Positions 9,243-16,807 of a DNA stretch of 24,214 nt are shown piece after piece. Position numbers and translations under genes: made by a program. The DNA lies in the NCBI GenBank assembly GCA_027040375.1, contig JALUMJ010000160.1:1-24214 (forward strand), written 5' to 3'. Numbering within the stretch: position 1 is the stretch's first letter; every line of letters starts with the position of its first letter. The notes below the pieces were generated by a model. It made no database searches. It was not told where the DNA came from and saw nothing but the letters and a program-made list of their open reading frames with translations. The stretch is from Campylobacteraceae bacterium (GTDB lineage: Bacteria; Campylobacterota; Campylobacteria; Campylobacterales; Sulfurospirillaceae).

Positions 9243-10478
9243 ATGAAAGAAAGAATTTTAATTATTGAAGATAATAGGGCATTGTCAAAAATTTTAACTA
9301 AAAAAATGGAGAAAAATCTAGATTTTGAGATTATTCAAGCCTTTAGCTATGATGAAGCTGAGGAAATTATAAATGATAATGATGATTTTTTTATTACACT
9401 TTGTGATTTAAATCTCCCTGATGCGCCTGATGGCGAGATAGTAGATTTTGTTATATCTAAGGGTTTGCCCGTTATAGTTTTAACAGGTAGTATAGATGAA
9501 GATTTGCGTGAAGAGATGCTTGGAAAAAATATAGTTGACTATGTTTATAAGGGCAATATAGAAGATGTGAATTATATATTTACTCTCATTCAAAGACTTA
9601 GTAAAAATCGCGATATTAAAGTTCTGGCAGTTGATGATTCTTTAGTTTTTAGAAAAGAGATAAAAAAACTGTTGCAAAGTCAAATGTTTAGCGTTCTTAT
9701 AGCAGCACATGGAGAAGAAGCGCTAAACTATCTTGAAAATAATCAAGATATAAAGTTGGTTTTGACTGATTTCAATATGCCCGTAATCGATGGAGTTGAA
9801 TTGACAAAAAATATACGAGAAAAACATGATAAAGATGATATGCCCATAATCGGAATGACTGGTAGTGAAGATCATCTAGTTTCTGCAAAATTCTTAAAAA
9901 TTGGTGCAAATGATTTTATAAATAAACCTTTTAGTAAAGAAGAGTTGATTTGCAGAATCAATAACACTCTTGATGCAAAAGAGCATCTTGAGATGATTAC
10001 CGAGATTGCCAATAAAGATTTTATGACAAAGGCTTACAATAGAAGGTATTTCTTTCAAGAGATGGAGAGTTTTTATAAGGCAAATTCAAATTTTGCAATT
10101 GCCATGATTGATATAGATTTGTTTAAAAAGATAAATGATAAATACGGACATGATATTGGGGATCTTGTGATTATAACTTTATCAAATACACTTAAATATC
10201 ACACAAAAGGTTCAGATTTGGTTGCTAGATTTGGTGGAGAAGAGTTTTGTATTGCGTTAAGAGATGTTGATAAAAAACAAGCTGTTGGTTTTTTCGCAAA
10301 ATTAAGAAAAACAATCTGTGATTTAAGCATAAACACAATAAATGCAAAGATAAAATTTAGCGTTTCTATAGGAGTGGCTTTTAGTGGTGATAAAAAAATT
10401 GATGAGCTTTTAAAAGAAGCAGATGAAGCACTTTTTAGAGCCAAGGAAAATGGAAGAAACAGAGTAGAGATAGCATGA
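9243..10478 (+). CDS. cbrR: tandem-receiver GGDEF response regulator (CbrR-like)
   Basis: This 411-residue protein has two receiver domains followed by a GGDEF domain. Receiver 1 (about 1-120) has acidic residues E9/D10, phospho-acceptor D55 and T81. Receiver 2 (about 126-245) has D131/D132, phospho-acceptor D176 in LTDFNMP, and a conserved KPF. The GGDEF domain (about 250-411) has an intact GGEEF at 331-335, consistent with synthesis of cyclic-di-GMP. The product-inhibition site RxxD, expected six residues upstream, reads KGSD (322-325), so the Arg is replaced by Lys. The architecture and gene order (after recN, before tatD) match C. jejuni CbrR, which is linked to bile resistance and motility/colonisation. 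No partner histidine kinase is in the window. The stop overlaps the tatD start by 4 bp. Confidence 0.9.
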   Translation: MKERILIIEDNRALSKILTKKMEKNLDFEIIQAFSYDEAEEIINDNDDFFITLCDLNLPDAPDGEIVDFVISKGLPVIVLTGSIDEDLREEMLGKNIVDYVYKGNIEDVNYIFTLIQRLSKNRDIKVLAVDDSLVFRKEIKKLLQSQMFSVLIAAHGEEALNYLENNQDIKLVLTDFNMPVIDGVELTKNIREKHDKDDMPIIGMTGSEDHLVSAKFLKIGANDFINKPFSKEELICRINNTLDAKEHLEMITEIANKDFMTKAYNRRYFFQEMESFYKANSNFAIAMIDIDLFKKINDKYGHDIGDLVIITLSNTLKYHTKGSDLVARFGGEEFCIALRDVDKKQAVGFFAKLRKTICDLSINTINAKIKFSVSIGVAFSGDKKIDELLKEADEALFRAKENGRNRVEIA

Positions 10479-11263
10479 TTATAGATACGCACACACACCT
10501 TGATGATAAAAAGTATATAGATGATTTAGATGAAGTAATAAAAAGAGCAAATGACGGAGGAGTCAAAGGTTTTATAATTCCAGGAGCCGATATCGATGAT
10601 TTGCAAAGAGCAAAAGAGATTTCACATAAATATGAAAATATTTTTTATGCAGCAGGAGTTCATCCATATAATCTTGAAGGTTATAATGAAGAGACTTTAA
10701 GAAAATATCTTAAAGATGAAAGATGTATAGCAGTTGGTGAGTGTGGGCTTGACTATTTTAGATTGCCAGAAAATGAAGATGAAAAATCGGCGGTAAAGAA
10801 AAATCAACAAGAAATTTTTATCAATCAAATCAAATTGGCAAAAGAGTTTAAAAAACCTATTATTGTTCATATTCGTGATGCAAATGATGACAGTAGAAGA
10901 ATCCTAGAAGAGTATAGTGCAGGAGAATTTGGTGGAGTGTTGCACTGTTACAATGCTTCAAAACATCTTTTACCTCTTGGTAAAAAAGGATTTTATTTTG
11001 GCATTGGTGGTGTATTGACATTTAAAAATGCTAAAAATTTGGTTGAAATTTTACCAGATATACCAAAAGACAAACTTATCATTGAAACGGACTCGCCTTA
11101 CCTCACGCCTACTCCTCATCGTGGAGAGCGAAATGAGCCATACTATACAACTTTTGTAGCCCAGAAGATGTCTGAAATTTTAGATGTGAGTCTTGATAAA
11201 ATAGAAGAATTAACTTCAAGAAATGCTAAAAATCTCTTTAAACCTTTAAAAAGCGTAAATTAG
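10475..11263 (+). CDS. tatD: TatD-family metal-dependent deoxyribonuclease
   Basis: This 262-residue TIM-barrel metallohydrolase is of the TatD/YcfH family. The metal ligands are recognisable: HxH at H6/H8 in DTHTHLDD, the Glu in AVGECGLDYF, His in VHIRDA, His in LHCYN, and Asp in IETDSPYLTP. GVHPYNLE is a further family signature. Members are cytoplasmic Mg-dependent nucleases tied to DNA repair and quality control; the exact substrate cannot be read from sequence. The length is normal. It begins with an ATGA overlap with the response regulator and ends 36 bp before the lytic transglycosylase gene, where a new promoter may lie. Confidence 0.93.
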   Translation: MIIDTHTHLDDKKYIDDLDEVIKRANDGGVKGFIIPGADIDDLQRAKEISHKYENIFYAAGVHPYNLEGYNEETLRKYLKDERCIAVGECGLDYFRLPENEDEKSAVKKNQQEIFINQIKLAKEFKKPIIVHIRDANDDSRRILEEYSAGEFGGVLHCYNASKHLLPLGKKGFYFGIGGVLTFKNAKNLVEILPDIPKDKLIIETDSPYLTPTPHRGERNEPYYTTFVAQKMSEILDVSLDKIEELTSRNAKNLFKPLKSVN

Positions 11264-11299
11264 GTAGAATATAAGCTATTTTTAGCCAAAAGGGGCAAA
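11264..11299 (+). promoter_or_regulatory. candidate promoter and ribosome site before the transglycosylase gene
   Basis: The 36-bp gap after tatD contains a -10-like TAGAAT at 11265-11270 and a strong ribosome site, AAGGGG at 11290-11295, 4 bp before ATG 11300. It is one of the few breaks in the overlapping gene run, so an internal promoter is plausible. No -35 is apparent. Confidence 0.3.
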
Positions 11300-12514
11300 A
11301 TGCTAAAATTTATAATAACAATTCTTTTATTTTTACAAACTAGCTATGCTTTTTTGATAACACAAAACAATTATAAAGAACAAGCATTAGTGCTTAAAAG
11401 TTTTGATATTGATTCAAACTTTTTGATTGATAAAGTTTTTGTTGATATGAAAGATAATGTAGATAGATACAGAACAAAGCATTTTCTGAAAATCCTAGAA
11501 GAGGGCAATAGGTTCGTTCCATACCTTAGAAAGCTTATTAATGAAGCTGGAATTCCTGAAGCTTTTTTATATCTTGCTATGGCAGAATCAAACTTTGCTC
11601 CAACAGCTTACTCTAGGGCTAGAGCCGTTGGTATATGGCAATTTATGCCTTATACTGCAAGAAAATTTGGCTTAAAAATTAATTCTTATGAAGATGAAAG
11701 ACGAGACCCTATAAAATCAACTGTTGCTGCTATCAAGTACCTAAAGTATTTGCACGCAATATTTGGCAAATGGTATCTTGCTGCTATTGCATATAACTGT
11801 GGTGAAGGAAGAGTGAAAAAAGCTATCAGAAGAGCTAAAACTGATGATTTAAGCGTTTTGTTGAATGCAAGAAAAAAATATATCCCACGAGAAAGCAGGC
11901 TTTATATTAGAAAAATTGTTATGATGGAAAGCCTTGCAAATAATTCAAGTTTTATACTTGGAAATGATTCCGATTATCTTTTAAACCGTGGAACTGTAGA
12001 GACTTTTTCAAAAGTTTATGTAAAACAAGGCACATCTTTTGCCTCTATTGCCTCAAGCATAAATCTTTCACTTAAACAGTTTAAATCTTATAATCCACAG
12101 TATAGATACAACTTTGTACCACCACGCAAGGGGAAATATCGCGTGTATATTCCCTATGATAAACAAATTTTATTTAAGGAAAATTTTGACCCAAATAAAT
12201 CGCAAGGTAAGTTTTATGTGCATATTGTAAAAAAAGGTGATTCGTTGTATAAGCTTGGAAAAAAATATGGTATAAATTATAGAGTTATTAAAGACTTTAA
12301 TCGTCTAAAATCAAATTTCCTTAGGCTTAGACAATCACTTGTAATTCCAGTACTAAAACCTACCACGATAAGATATACTATAAAAAGAGGTGACACTATA
12401 AGCAAAGTCTCTAGAAGATTTAAAGTAGCAGTCAATACAATCATGAGAATTAACAATAAGAAAAATTCAATGGTAAGAATTGGAGAGAAAATTGTACTTC
12501 CTCAATCATACTAA
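11300..12514 (+). CDS. mltD: membrane-bound lytic murein transglycosylase with LysM domains (MltD-like)
   Basis: This 404-residue exported murein hydrolase starts with a signal peptide (about 1-17, ending TSYAF). An SLT-type lysozyme fold spans about 75-215. The catalytic Glu is E96 in AMAESNFAP, followed by the classic GIWQFMPYTARKFGL and AYNCGEGRV. Three LysM-like peptidoglycan-binding repeats follow: a divergent one near 235-290, then KKGDSLYKLGKKYGI and KRGDTISKVSRRFKV. It cleaves the MurNAc-GlcNAc bond with formation of 1,6-anhydroMurNAc in the periplasm. The signal sequence has no lipobox Cys, unlike E. coli MltD. Its 3' end overlaps the start of rlpA, so the two murein enzymes are probably made together. 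I recall the C. jejuni homologue as Cj0645. Confidence 0.9.
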   Translation: MLKFIITILLFLQTSYAFLITQNNYKEQALVLKSFDIDSNFLIDKVFVDMKDNVDRYRTKHFLKILEEGNRFVPYLRKLINEAGIPEAFLYLAMAESNFAPTAYSRARAVGIWQFMPYTARKFGLKINSYEDERRDPIKSTVAAIKYLKYLHAIFGKWYLAAIAYNCGEGRVKKAIRRAKTDDLSVLLNARKKYIPRESRLYIRKIVMMESLANNSSFILGNDSDYLLNRGTVETFSKVYVKQGTSFASIASSINLSLKQFKSYNPQYRYNFVPPRKGKYRVYIPYDKQILFKENFDPNKSQGKFYVHIVKKGDSLYKLGKKYGINYRVIKDFNRLKSNFLRLRQSLVIPVLKPTTIRYTIKRGDTISKVSRRFKVAVNTIMRINNKKNSMVRIGEKIVLPQSY

Positions 12515-13265
12515 ACATCTTATAGCATTTTTTGCAATATTTATTTTTGTAGGATGTAGCTCAAGACAATCTTATTATTCTGATTACCAAAGGCCTAGTC
12601 AAGCAAAGATAGATAATTATTCTAAAAATATGCAAAAAGCGACTATGCGACCATACCAAGTAGGTGGAAAAACATATTATCCAACTACTGTGAGTAGTGG
12701 TGATGTATTTAGTGGTATTGCTAGTTGGTATGGCAAGGGTTTTCATGGTAAGAAAACTTCAAATGGCGAATATTATAATATGTATGATATGACTGCCGCT
12801 CATAAAACATTGCCCATGAACACCATGGTAAGAGTTACAAATCTAAGAAACTCTAAAAGTGTAGTTGTGAGGATAAACGATAGAGGTCCATTTGTAAGGA
12901 CAAGGATTATAGATTTATCATACGCAGCCGCATCAAGACTTGGAATTGTTGGTAGTGGGACAGCACCAGTAAGACTTGAAGTGCTTGGTTTCGGAGGGTT
13001 GATTAGGACAAATAAATCAAAACCAAGTAGTGTTAATTTGGGTAATTATCTAGTGCAAATTGGTGCTTTTAGAAAAAAATCTGGAGCCAAGAGATATGCA
13101 CAAAGATATCTACATGTAGAGGCTAGATATAAATCAAAAGTCAAAGAATATATGTTAGATGGCTATCCTATATATAGAGTTTATCTAAGTGGATTTAATA
13201 GTGAAGCCGAAGCAAGAGACTTTATAGCAAGAGGCAAGTTTATCGGGTCATTTATAGTAAGATAA
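12492..13265 (+). CDS. rlpA: rare lipoprotein A (RlpA), septal murein lytic transglycosylase
   Basis: This outer-membrane lipoprotein is about 257 residues long. The signal peptide ends FIFVGCSSRQ, with Cys as lipidation site. The double-psi beta-barrel domain starts at GIASWYGKGFHGKKTSNGE and continues through TAAHKTLPM and the catalytic-region VRINDRGPF. A C-terminal SPOR domain (NYLVQIGAFRKKSGAKRYA to the end) binds denuded glycan at septa. RlpA proteins that are active cleave glycan strands lacking stem peptides. The start is not ATG. TTG 12480 is possible, but TTG 12492 has a well-placed GGAG (12482-12485) 6 bp upstream and is preferred; both lie inside the preceding gene. It ends with a TAA that touches the strong AGGAGG ribosome site of hisB. 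Confidence 0.92.
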   Translation: MYFLNHTKHLIAFFAIFIFVGCSSRQSYYSDYQRPSQAKIDNYSKNMQKATMRPYQVGGKTYYPTTVSSGDVFSGIASWYGKGFHGKKTSNGEYYNMYDMTAAHKTLPMNTMVRVTNLRNSKSVVVRINDRGPFVRTRIIDLSYAAASRLGIVGSGTAPVRLEVLGFGGLIRTNKSKPSSVNLGNYLVQIGAFRKKSGAKRYAQRYLHVEARYKSKVKEYMLDGYPIYRVYLSGFNSEAEARDFIARGKFIGSFIVR

Positions 13266-13270
13266 GGAGG
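13265..13270 (+). promoter_or_regulatory. strong ribosome binding site that sets the hisB start
   Basis: AGGAGG, the full anti-Shine-Dalgarno complement, lies 4 bp before ATG 13275. An alternative GTG at 13272 would be only 1 bp away, too close to be used. The site overlaps the rlpA stop region. Confidence 0.7.
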
Positions 13271-13274
13271 GGTG

Positions 13275-13850
13275 ATGGTAAAGAAAATAAACAGAAAAAC
13301 AAAAGAAACAGATATTCAAGTAAAAGTAAATTTAAATGGTGTTGGAGATATCCATATCAACACAGGTATCGGCTTTTTTGATCACATGTTAGAAGCTTTT
13401 TCAAAACACTCTTTTATAGATTTGGATGTTACATGTAAGGGTGATTTACATGTTGATTTTCACCATAGCGTCGAAGATGTTGGGATTGTGATAGGACAGG
13501 CTTTAAGAGAACTTATATACCCCATAGAAAATATTGAAAGATTTGCAAATAGTGTGGCAGTTATGGATGAAGCTGCGGTTGAATGTGATATGGATTTAAG
13601 CAATAGAGCTTTTTTAGTGTTTGATTTAGATAATGTCGGTAAAATTGGTGATTTTGATGTAGAATTGTGTGAAGAGTTTTTTCGAGCAGTTGTTGTAAAT
13701 GCTGGGATGAGTGTACATATAATAAAACTTAGAGGAAAAAATTTACATCATATAGTAGAGGCTGCTTTTAAATCATTTGCTTTGTCTTTAAGAAGAGCTT
13801 TGAGAGAAAATAAAAGAGCTGGAACTCCTAGCACCAAGGGTGTAATTTGA
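13275..13850 (+). CDS. hisB: imidazoleglycerol-phosphate dehydratase, monofunctional
   Basis: This 191-residue enzyme of histidine synthesis removes water from imidazole glycerol phosphate to give imidazole acetol phosphate. The two Mn-binding repeats are seen in GIGFFDHMLEAFSKH and in the later LHHIVEAAFKSFALSLRRAL, plus DFHHSVEDVGI between them. There is no HAD phosphatase domain, so it is the monofunctional form; the C. jejuni enzyme, as I recall, is the fused bifunctional form in its his operon. The start is ATG 13275, set by AGGAGG. No other his gene is near: it sits between rlpA and kdsC and overlaps kdsC by 4 bp (TTGA), so it is an isolated member of its pathway within an envelope operon. 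Confidence 0.96.
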   Translation: MVKKINRKTKETDIQVKVNLNGVGDIHINTGIGFFDHMLEAFSKHSFIDLDVTCKGDLHVDFHHSVEDVGIVIGQALRELIYPIENIERFANSVAVMDEAAVECDMDLSNRAFLVFDLDNVGKIGDFDVELCEEFFRAVVVNAGMSVHIIKLRGKNLHHIVEAAFKSFALSLRRALRENKRAGTPSTKGVI

Positions 13851-14341
13851 TTGAATTATTAGTGTTAGATGTTGATGGCTGCATGACCGATGGAGGCATT
13901 ATATACTCAAATAGTACAGAAGAATCTAAAGTGTTTAATGTAAAAGACGGTTTAGCGATAGCAACTTGGATAAACTTAGGAAAAAAAGTCGCGATTATCA
14001 CTGGTAGGTCTTCAAAAATTGTAGAAATTAGAGCCAAAGAGTTAGGAGTAAATTTTTTATTTCAAGGTGTTAGCAATAAAAAAGAAAGATTAGACAAAAT
14101 CTTAGAAAATGAAAATTTAACTTATGAAAATGTAGCCGCTATCGGTGATGATTTAAATGATGTTGGATTGCTAAAGTGCGTTGCTTGGTCGTTTGCGCCA
14201 CAAGATAGTAGCCATTTCGCAAAAGATATAGTTGACACTGTTTTGCAAACCAATGGCGGAAGAGGGGCAGTGAGAGAGATGATAGAGAGCATTGTGTCCA
14301 AAGAGAATATAACTGAGGATTTTATAAAACAGTGGCAGTAA
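13847..14341 (+). CDS. kdsC: 3-deoxy-D-manno-octulosonate 8-phosphate phosphatase (KdsC)
   Basis: This 164-residue HAD-superfamily phosphatase is of the cap-less KdsC type. The nucleophile motif is LDVDGCMTDG (D8, D10). Motif II is IITGRSS, and the C-terminal acidic motif is GDDLNDVGLL (D101, D102, D105). AVREMIESI near the end resembles the KdsC tail that reaches into the neighbouring subunit of the tetramer. It hydrolyses KDO-8-phosphate to KDO, needed for the LPS/LOS inner core. The start is TTG 13847, overlapping the hisB stop (TTGA). Its 3' end overlaps lptC by 10 bp. The kdsC-lptC-lptA order is the same as in many Gram-negatives, which supports the call. Confidence 0.93.
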   Translation: MIELLVLDVDGCMTDGGIIYSNSTEESKVFNVKDGLAIATWINLGKKVAIITGRSSKIVEIRAKELGVNFLFQGVSNKKERLDKILENENLTYENVAAIGDDLNDVGLLKCVAWSFAPQDSSHFAKDIVDTVLQTNGGRGAVREMIESIVSKENITEDFIKQWQ

Positions 14342-14856
14342 AATCTTTAAAGTATTTTTTATTAATTTTTGCAGTTATAATGATTTTTTTATTGACAAAA
14401 AATCCTTATGAATTAAATTATAATTCAACAAAAAAAGAGTTGGCATATATAACTTTGTTCAACATTAAAGCATATGATATATATAAAAATGGTGTAACTT
14501 CTCTTTTGATTTCTGATAAAGTTGAAAGATTTTCTGGCTATGATGAGTTATATAAAATTAATGCTTTGCATAGAGGTGATTTGAATGTTATAGATTCAGT
14601 TGTGTCGGATAAAGGCTTATTGGCTAAAGGGATTTTATATCTCGATGATAATGTAAAATATACAAGAAGTGATGATTTAACGCTAAATACAAATAGTGTA
14701 AAATACGACATGAAAAATAAAATTTTAAGTGGCAATAGAAAGTTTGAATTTATAAAAAAAAATACAGATACCAAAGGCACATCATTCACTTATGACATGC
14801 AAAAAGGTATAATAAACGCTACAAATATAAAAACTATAATAAGGATAAATAATTGA
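14332..14856 (+). CDS. lptC: LPS export periplasmic/membrane protein LptC
   Basis: This 174-residue protein has one N-terminal membrane helix (about 6-22, YFLLIFAVIMIFLL) and a periplasmic beta-rich domain, as expected of LptC, the inner-membrane bitopic component that takes LPS from LptB2FG and passes it to LptA. Sequence similarity in this family is weak. The assignment rests on size, topology, the repeating beta pattern (such as LTLNTNSVKYDMKNKILSG) and position between kdsC and lptA. The start is GTG 14332 inside the end of kdsC. The stop overlaps the TTG start of lptA. A run of nine A at 14754-14762 lies within the gene, with no evidence of a frameshift. Confidence 0.85.
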   Translation: MAVKSLKYFLLIFAVIMIFLLTKNPYELNYNSTKKELAYITLFNIKAYDIYKNGVTSLLISDKVERFSGYDELYKINALHRGDLNVIDSVVSDKGLLAKGILYLDDNVKYTRSDDLTLNTNSVKYDMKNKILSGNRKFEFIKKNTDTKGTSFTYDMQKGIINATNIKTIIRINN

Positions 14857-15311
14857 AATATTTGATATATTTTTTAATAATTACTTTGCTTGGTGCTAGT
14901 GAAGTACAAGTGACTGCAGATAAATTTATGGCAAATGAAGCAAAAGGAATTTCCACTTTTACAGGAAATGTTCATGTTGTAAAAGAAGGGGATGACTTAA
15001 AAGCTGATAAAGTTGTTATAAATTTCGATAAAGATAAAAAGCCAATTCTATATACAGCAACGGGGCATGCTAGTGTAAAAATAAAGATAAAAGATAAGAG
15101 ATATTTTGCTAAGGGCGGGATTTTGATATATGACCCAAATCTTTTAAAATATACCATCAAAAAAAATGCTTTTTTGCAAGAGATTGATACAGATAAAAAG
15201 GTATATGGAGAGACTATATGGGTGGATCAAGTACGAGGATATTATGAAGTTGATGGCAAGAAAAACAAACCTGTAAAATTTATATTTAAGATTGAGGATA
15301 AGAAAAAGTGA
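14853..15311 (+). CDS. lptA: LPS transport periplasmic bridge protein LptA
   Basis: This 152-residue secreted protein has a signal peptide of about 15 residues (MKYLIYFLIITLLGA). It is followed by a single OstA/LptA N-type beta-jellyroll domain: VQVTADKFMANE, STFTGNVHVVKEGDDLKADKV and TATGHASVKIK are typical. LptA polymerises or bridges LptC and LptD to carry LPS across the periplasm. The start is TTG 14853, giving TTGA overlap with the lptC stop. The stop overlaps the GTG start of engB. It is shorter than E. coli LptA (185 residues) but consistent with what I recall of Campylobacter homologues (Cj0649). Confidence 0.9.
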   Translation: MKYLIYFLIITLLGASEVQVTADKFMANEAKGISTFTGNVHVVKEGDDLKADKVVINFDKDKKPILYTATGHASVKIKIKDKRYFAKGGILIYDPNLLKYTIKKNAFLQEIDTDKKVYGETIWVDQVRGYYEVDGKKNKPVKFIFKIEDKKK

Positions 15312-15925
15312 CCAGGATTGTCGAAGCAAATTTTGCTACTTCTGCTACTGGAGTTAGTGATTCTTTGCCAGACGACACAAGTGAAGTTGTTTTTTTAGGC
15401 AGGAGTAATGTCGGTAAAAGTTCTTTTATAAATGCACTTTGCAACAAAAAAGGTTTAGCAAAAAGTTCGTCAACACCAGGAAAAACTAGATTGATAAACT
15501 TTTTCAATATTGTTTTTTTAAAAGATAAAGAAAAATTTATAGCTAGATTTGTTGATTTGCCAGGCTTTGGGTATGCTAGAGTATCAAAAAGTATGAAGAA
15601 TGAGTGGCAAAGAAATTTGACAAACTTTTTAGAAAAAAGAAGTTCTATTCGGATATTTGTTCAATTACTAGATGCAAGACACCCAAATTTAGAAATTGAT
15701 TTTAGCGTAAACGAGTTGTTAAGAAAAAATAAAAGAGGCGACCAAAAGATAATCCAGATTTTTACAAAAGCAGATAAATTAAATCAAAAAGAGATGTTTG
15801 CTTTAAAAAAAGATTTTCCATCATCTATTATGGTGTCAAATAGCAAAAAAACACATATTGATAAAGCTTTGGAATTGATATTTAATTCACTATTTTTTGA
15901 AGGTAAATCTAATGATAATATTTGA
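15308..15925 (+). CDS. engB: ribosome-biogenesis GTP-binding protein EngB (YsxC/YihA)
   Basis: This 205-residue TRAFAC-class GTPase acts in assembly of the large ribosomal subunit. The G motifs appear in order: G1 GRSNVGKS at 31-38, G2 around SSTPGKTRLINFF, G3 VDLPGFGYARVS, G4 FTKADK, and a G5-like SNSKK. The fold and length match the EngB family. The start is GTG 15308, overlapping the lptA stop (GTGA). No ATG lies closer that keeps the N-terminal strand before G1. The 3' end overlaps the acetyltransferase gene by 14 bp. Confidence 0.95.
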   Translation: MTRIVEANFATSATGVSDSLPDDTSEVVFLGRSNVGKSSFINALCNKKGLAKSSSTPGKTRLINFFNIVFLKDKEKFIARFVDLPGFGYARVSKSMKNEWQRNLTNFLEKRSSIRIFVQLLDARHPNLEIDFSVNELLRKNKRGDQKIIQIFTKADKLNQKEMFALKKDFPSSIMVSNSKKTHIDKALELIFNSLFFEGKSNDNI

Positions 15926-16370
15926 AAATGCAAGCTTGCGTGATATAAAATCAATGCAAGAATTAGTTAAACCTGAAGTGGAAAGTGGTGTTATTTTAGC
16001 TAGAAGCGATGACGAAATATCTACAAATATAAGGTCTTACATATTGGCTAAAAAAGATGGTAAACTTTTAGGCTTTGGTGCTTTACATTTCCATACAAGT
16101 GCACTTGGAGAAGTTAGAAGTCTTATCATTTTACCAGAAGCTAGAGGCAAGGGTATCGGTAAAAATATAGTTAAAAAACTATTACAAAATGCTAAAGAGT
16201 ACGGTGCAAAAAAGATATTTACATTAACCTATAAAAGAAGTTTTTTTGAATCCTTAGGTTTTGTAGAGATTCCAAAAGAAGATTTGCCCGCACATAAAAT
16301 ATGGGCTGATTGCATAAAATGCAAGTTTTTTCCAATATGCGACGAAATAGCTCTAATCCAAACTATTTAA
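15912..16370 (+). CDS. argA: short-form N-acetylglutamate synthase-like GNAT acetyltransferase
   Basis: This 152-residue single-domain GNAT protein has the acetyl-CoA loop in LPEARGKGIGKNIVK (the R/Q-x-x-G-x-G/A pattern RGKGIG). The C-terminal sequence HKIWADCIKC followed by CDEIAL is, as I recall, characteristic of the short N-acetylglutamate synthases that lack the kinase-like domain. These make N-acetyl-L-glutamate from acetyl-CoA and glutamate, the first step of arginine synthesis. Three Cys (C-x2-C-x5-C) sit in that tail. ATG 15912, with AAGG at 15900-15903 eight bases upstream, is preferred over the in-frame TTG 15897. It overlaps both engB and the MreD-like gene. The GNAT family is certain; the substrate is inferred. 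Confidence 0.78.
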   Translation: MIIFENASLRDIKSMQELVKPEVESGVILARSDDEISTNIRSYILAKKDGKLLGFGALHFHTSALGEVRSLIILPEARGKGIGKNIVKKLLQNAKEYGAKKIFTLTYKRSFFESLGFVEIPKEDLPAHKIWADCIKCKFFPICDEIALIQTI

Positions 16371-16807
16371 AGATTTTTTTAGTAGCACTATGCTTGGTGT
16401 TGCTGCAAATATTTTCAAATTTATTCCAATTTTTTCCTGCATTTGTTGGCGTCTTTTTTGCATATATTGTCATTAATATAGAGAATGAAGAAGATTTTAT
16501 ATATGTTTTTTTTAGTTTTTTATATTTGACATATTATGAATTAAACAAAGGTTTTTTTGTATTTTCGTATATTCTGTTGTTTGTAATTTTTTATAATTTA
16601 TTTTATCAAAAGATAGAAAATTCATTTAAGTGTAAAAATTGTAAACTTTTTATCTATATTAGCGTTGCATATATTGGGTGTTTTTTCTTAAATGCTTTTG
16701 GTGCATATGTGCTAAAACTTGAATATCCTAGCTTTTCATATGAATATTTTTATTATATTGCTTTTGATTTTATCGTTAGTATCATCTTTTTTAGGTCAAA
16801 AATATGA
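16337..16807 (+). CDS. small polytopic membrane protein, MreD-like
   Basis: About 156 very hydrophobic, Phe/Tyr-rich residues form some five membrane segments. A short Cys-containing loop with CKNC lies near residue 100. No catalytic motif is seen. Its place immediately before a PBP2-type gene, with an ATGA overlap, and its size fit MreD, the rod-complex membrane protein normally encoded next to mrdA. Sequence identity in that family is low, so I infer this from position and topology. Candidate starts are TTG 16310, ATG 16319 and ATG 16337; none has a clear ribosome site. The last leaves a short basic N-terminus (MRRNSSNPNY) before the first helix and is preferred. All overlap the preceding acetyltransferase gene. 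Confidence 0.6.
   Translation: MRRNSSNPNYLKIFLVALCLVLLQIFSNLFQFFPAFVGVFFAYIVINIENEEDFIYVFFSFLYLTYYELNKGFFVFSYILLFVIFYNLFYQKIENSFKCKNCKLFIYISVAYIGCFFLNAFGAYVLKLEYPSFSYEYFYYIAFDFIVSIIFFRSKI

Noticed and set aside
11274..11285. GCTATTTTTAGC as a possible terminator hairpin after tatD
   Set aside because: The stem is only 4 bp and AT-rich with no following T-run, too weak to terminate.
14754..14762. Run of nine A in lptC (and eight A in pglB at 4805-4812) as phase-variable tracts
   Set aside because: Campylobacter contingency loci are typically poly-G/C. Both genes are intact in frame and such A runs are common in this base composition. No poly-G tract longer than four or five was seen.
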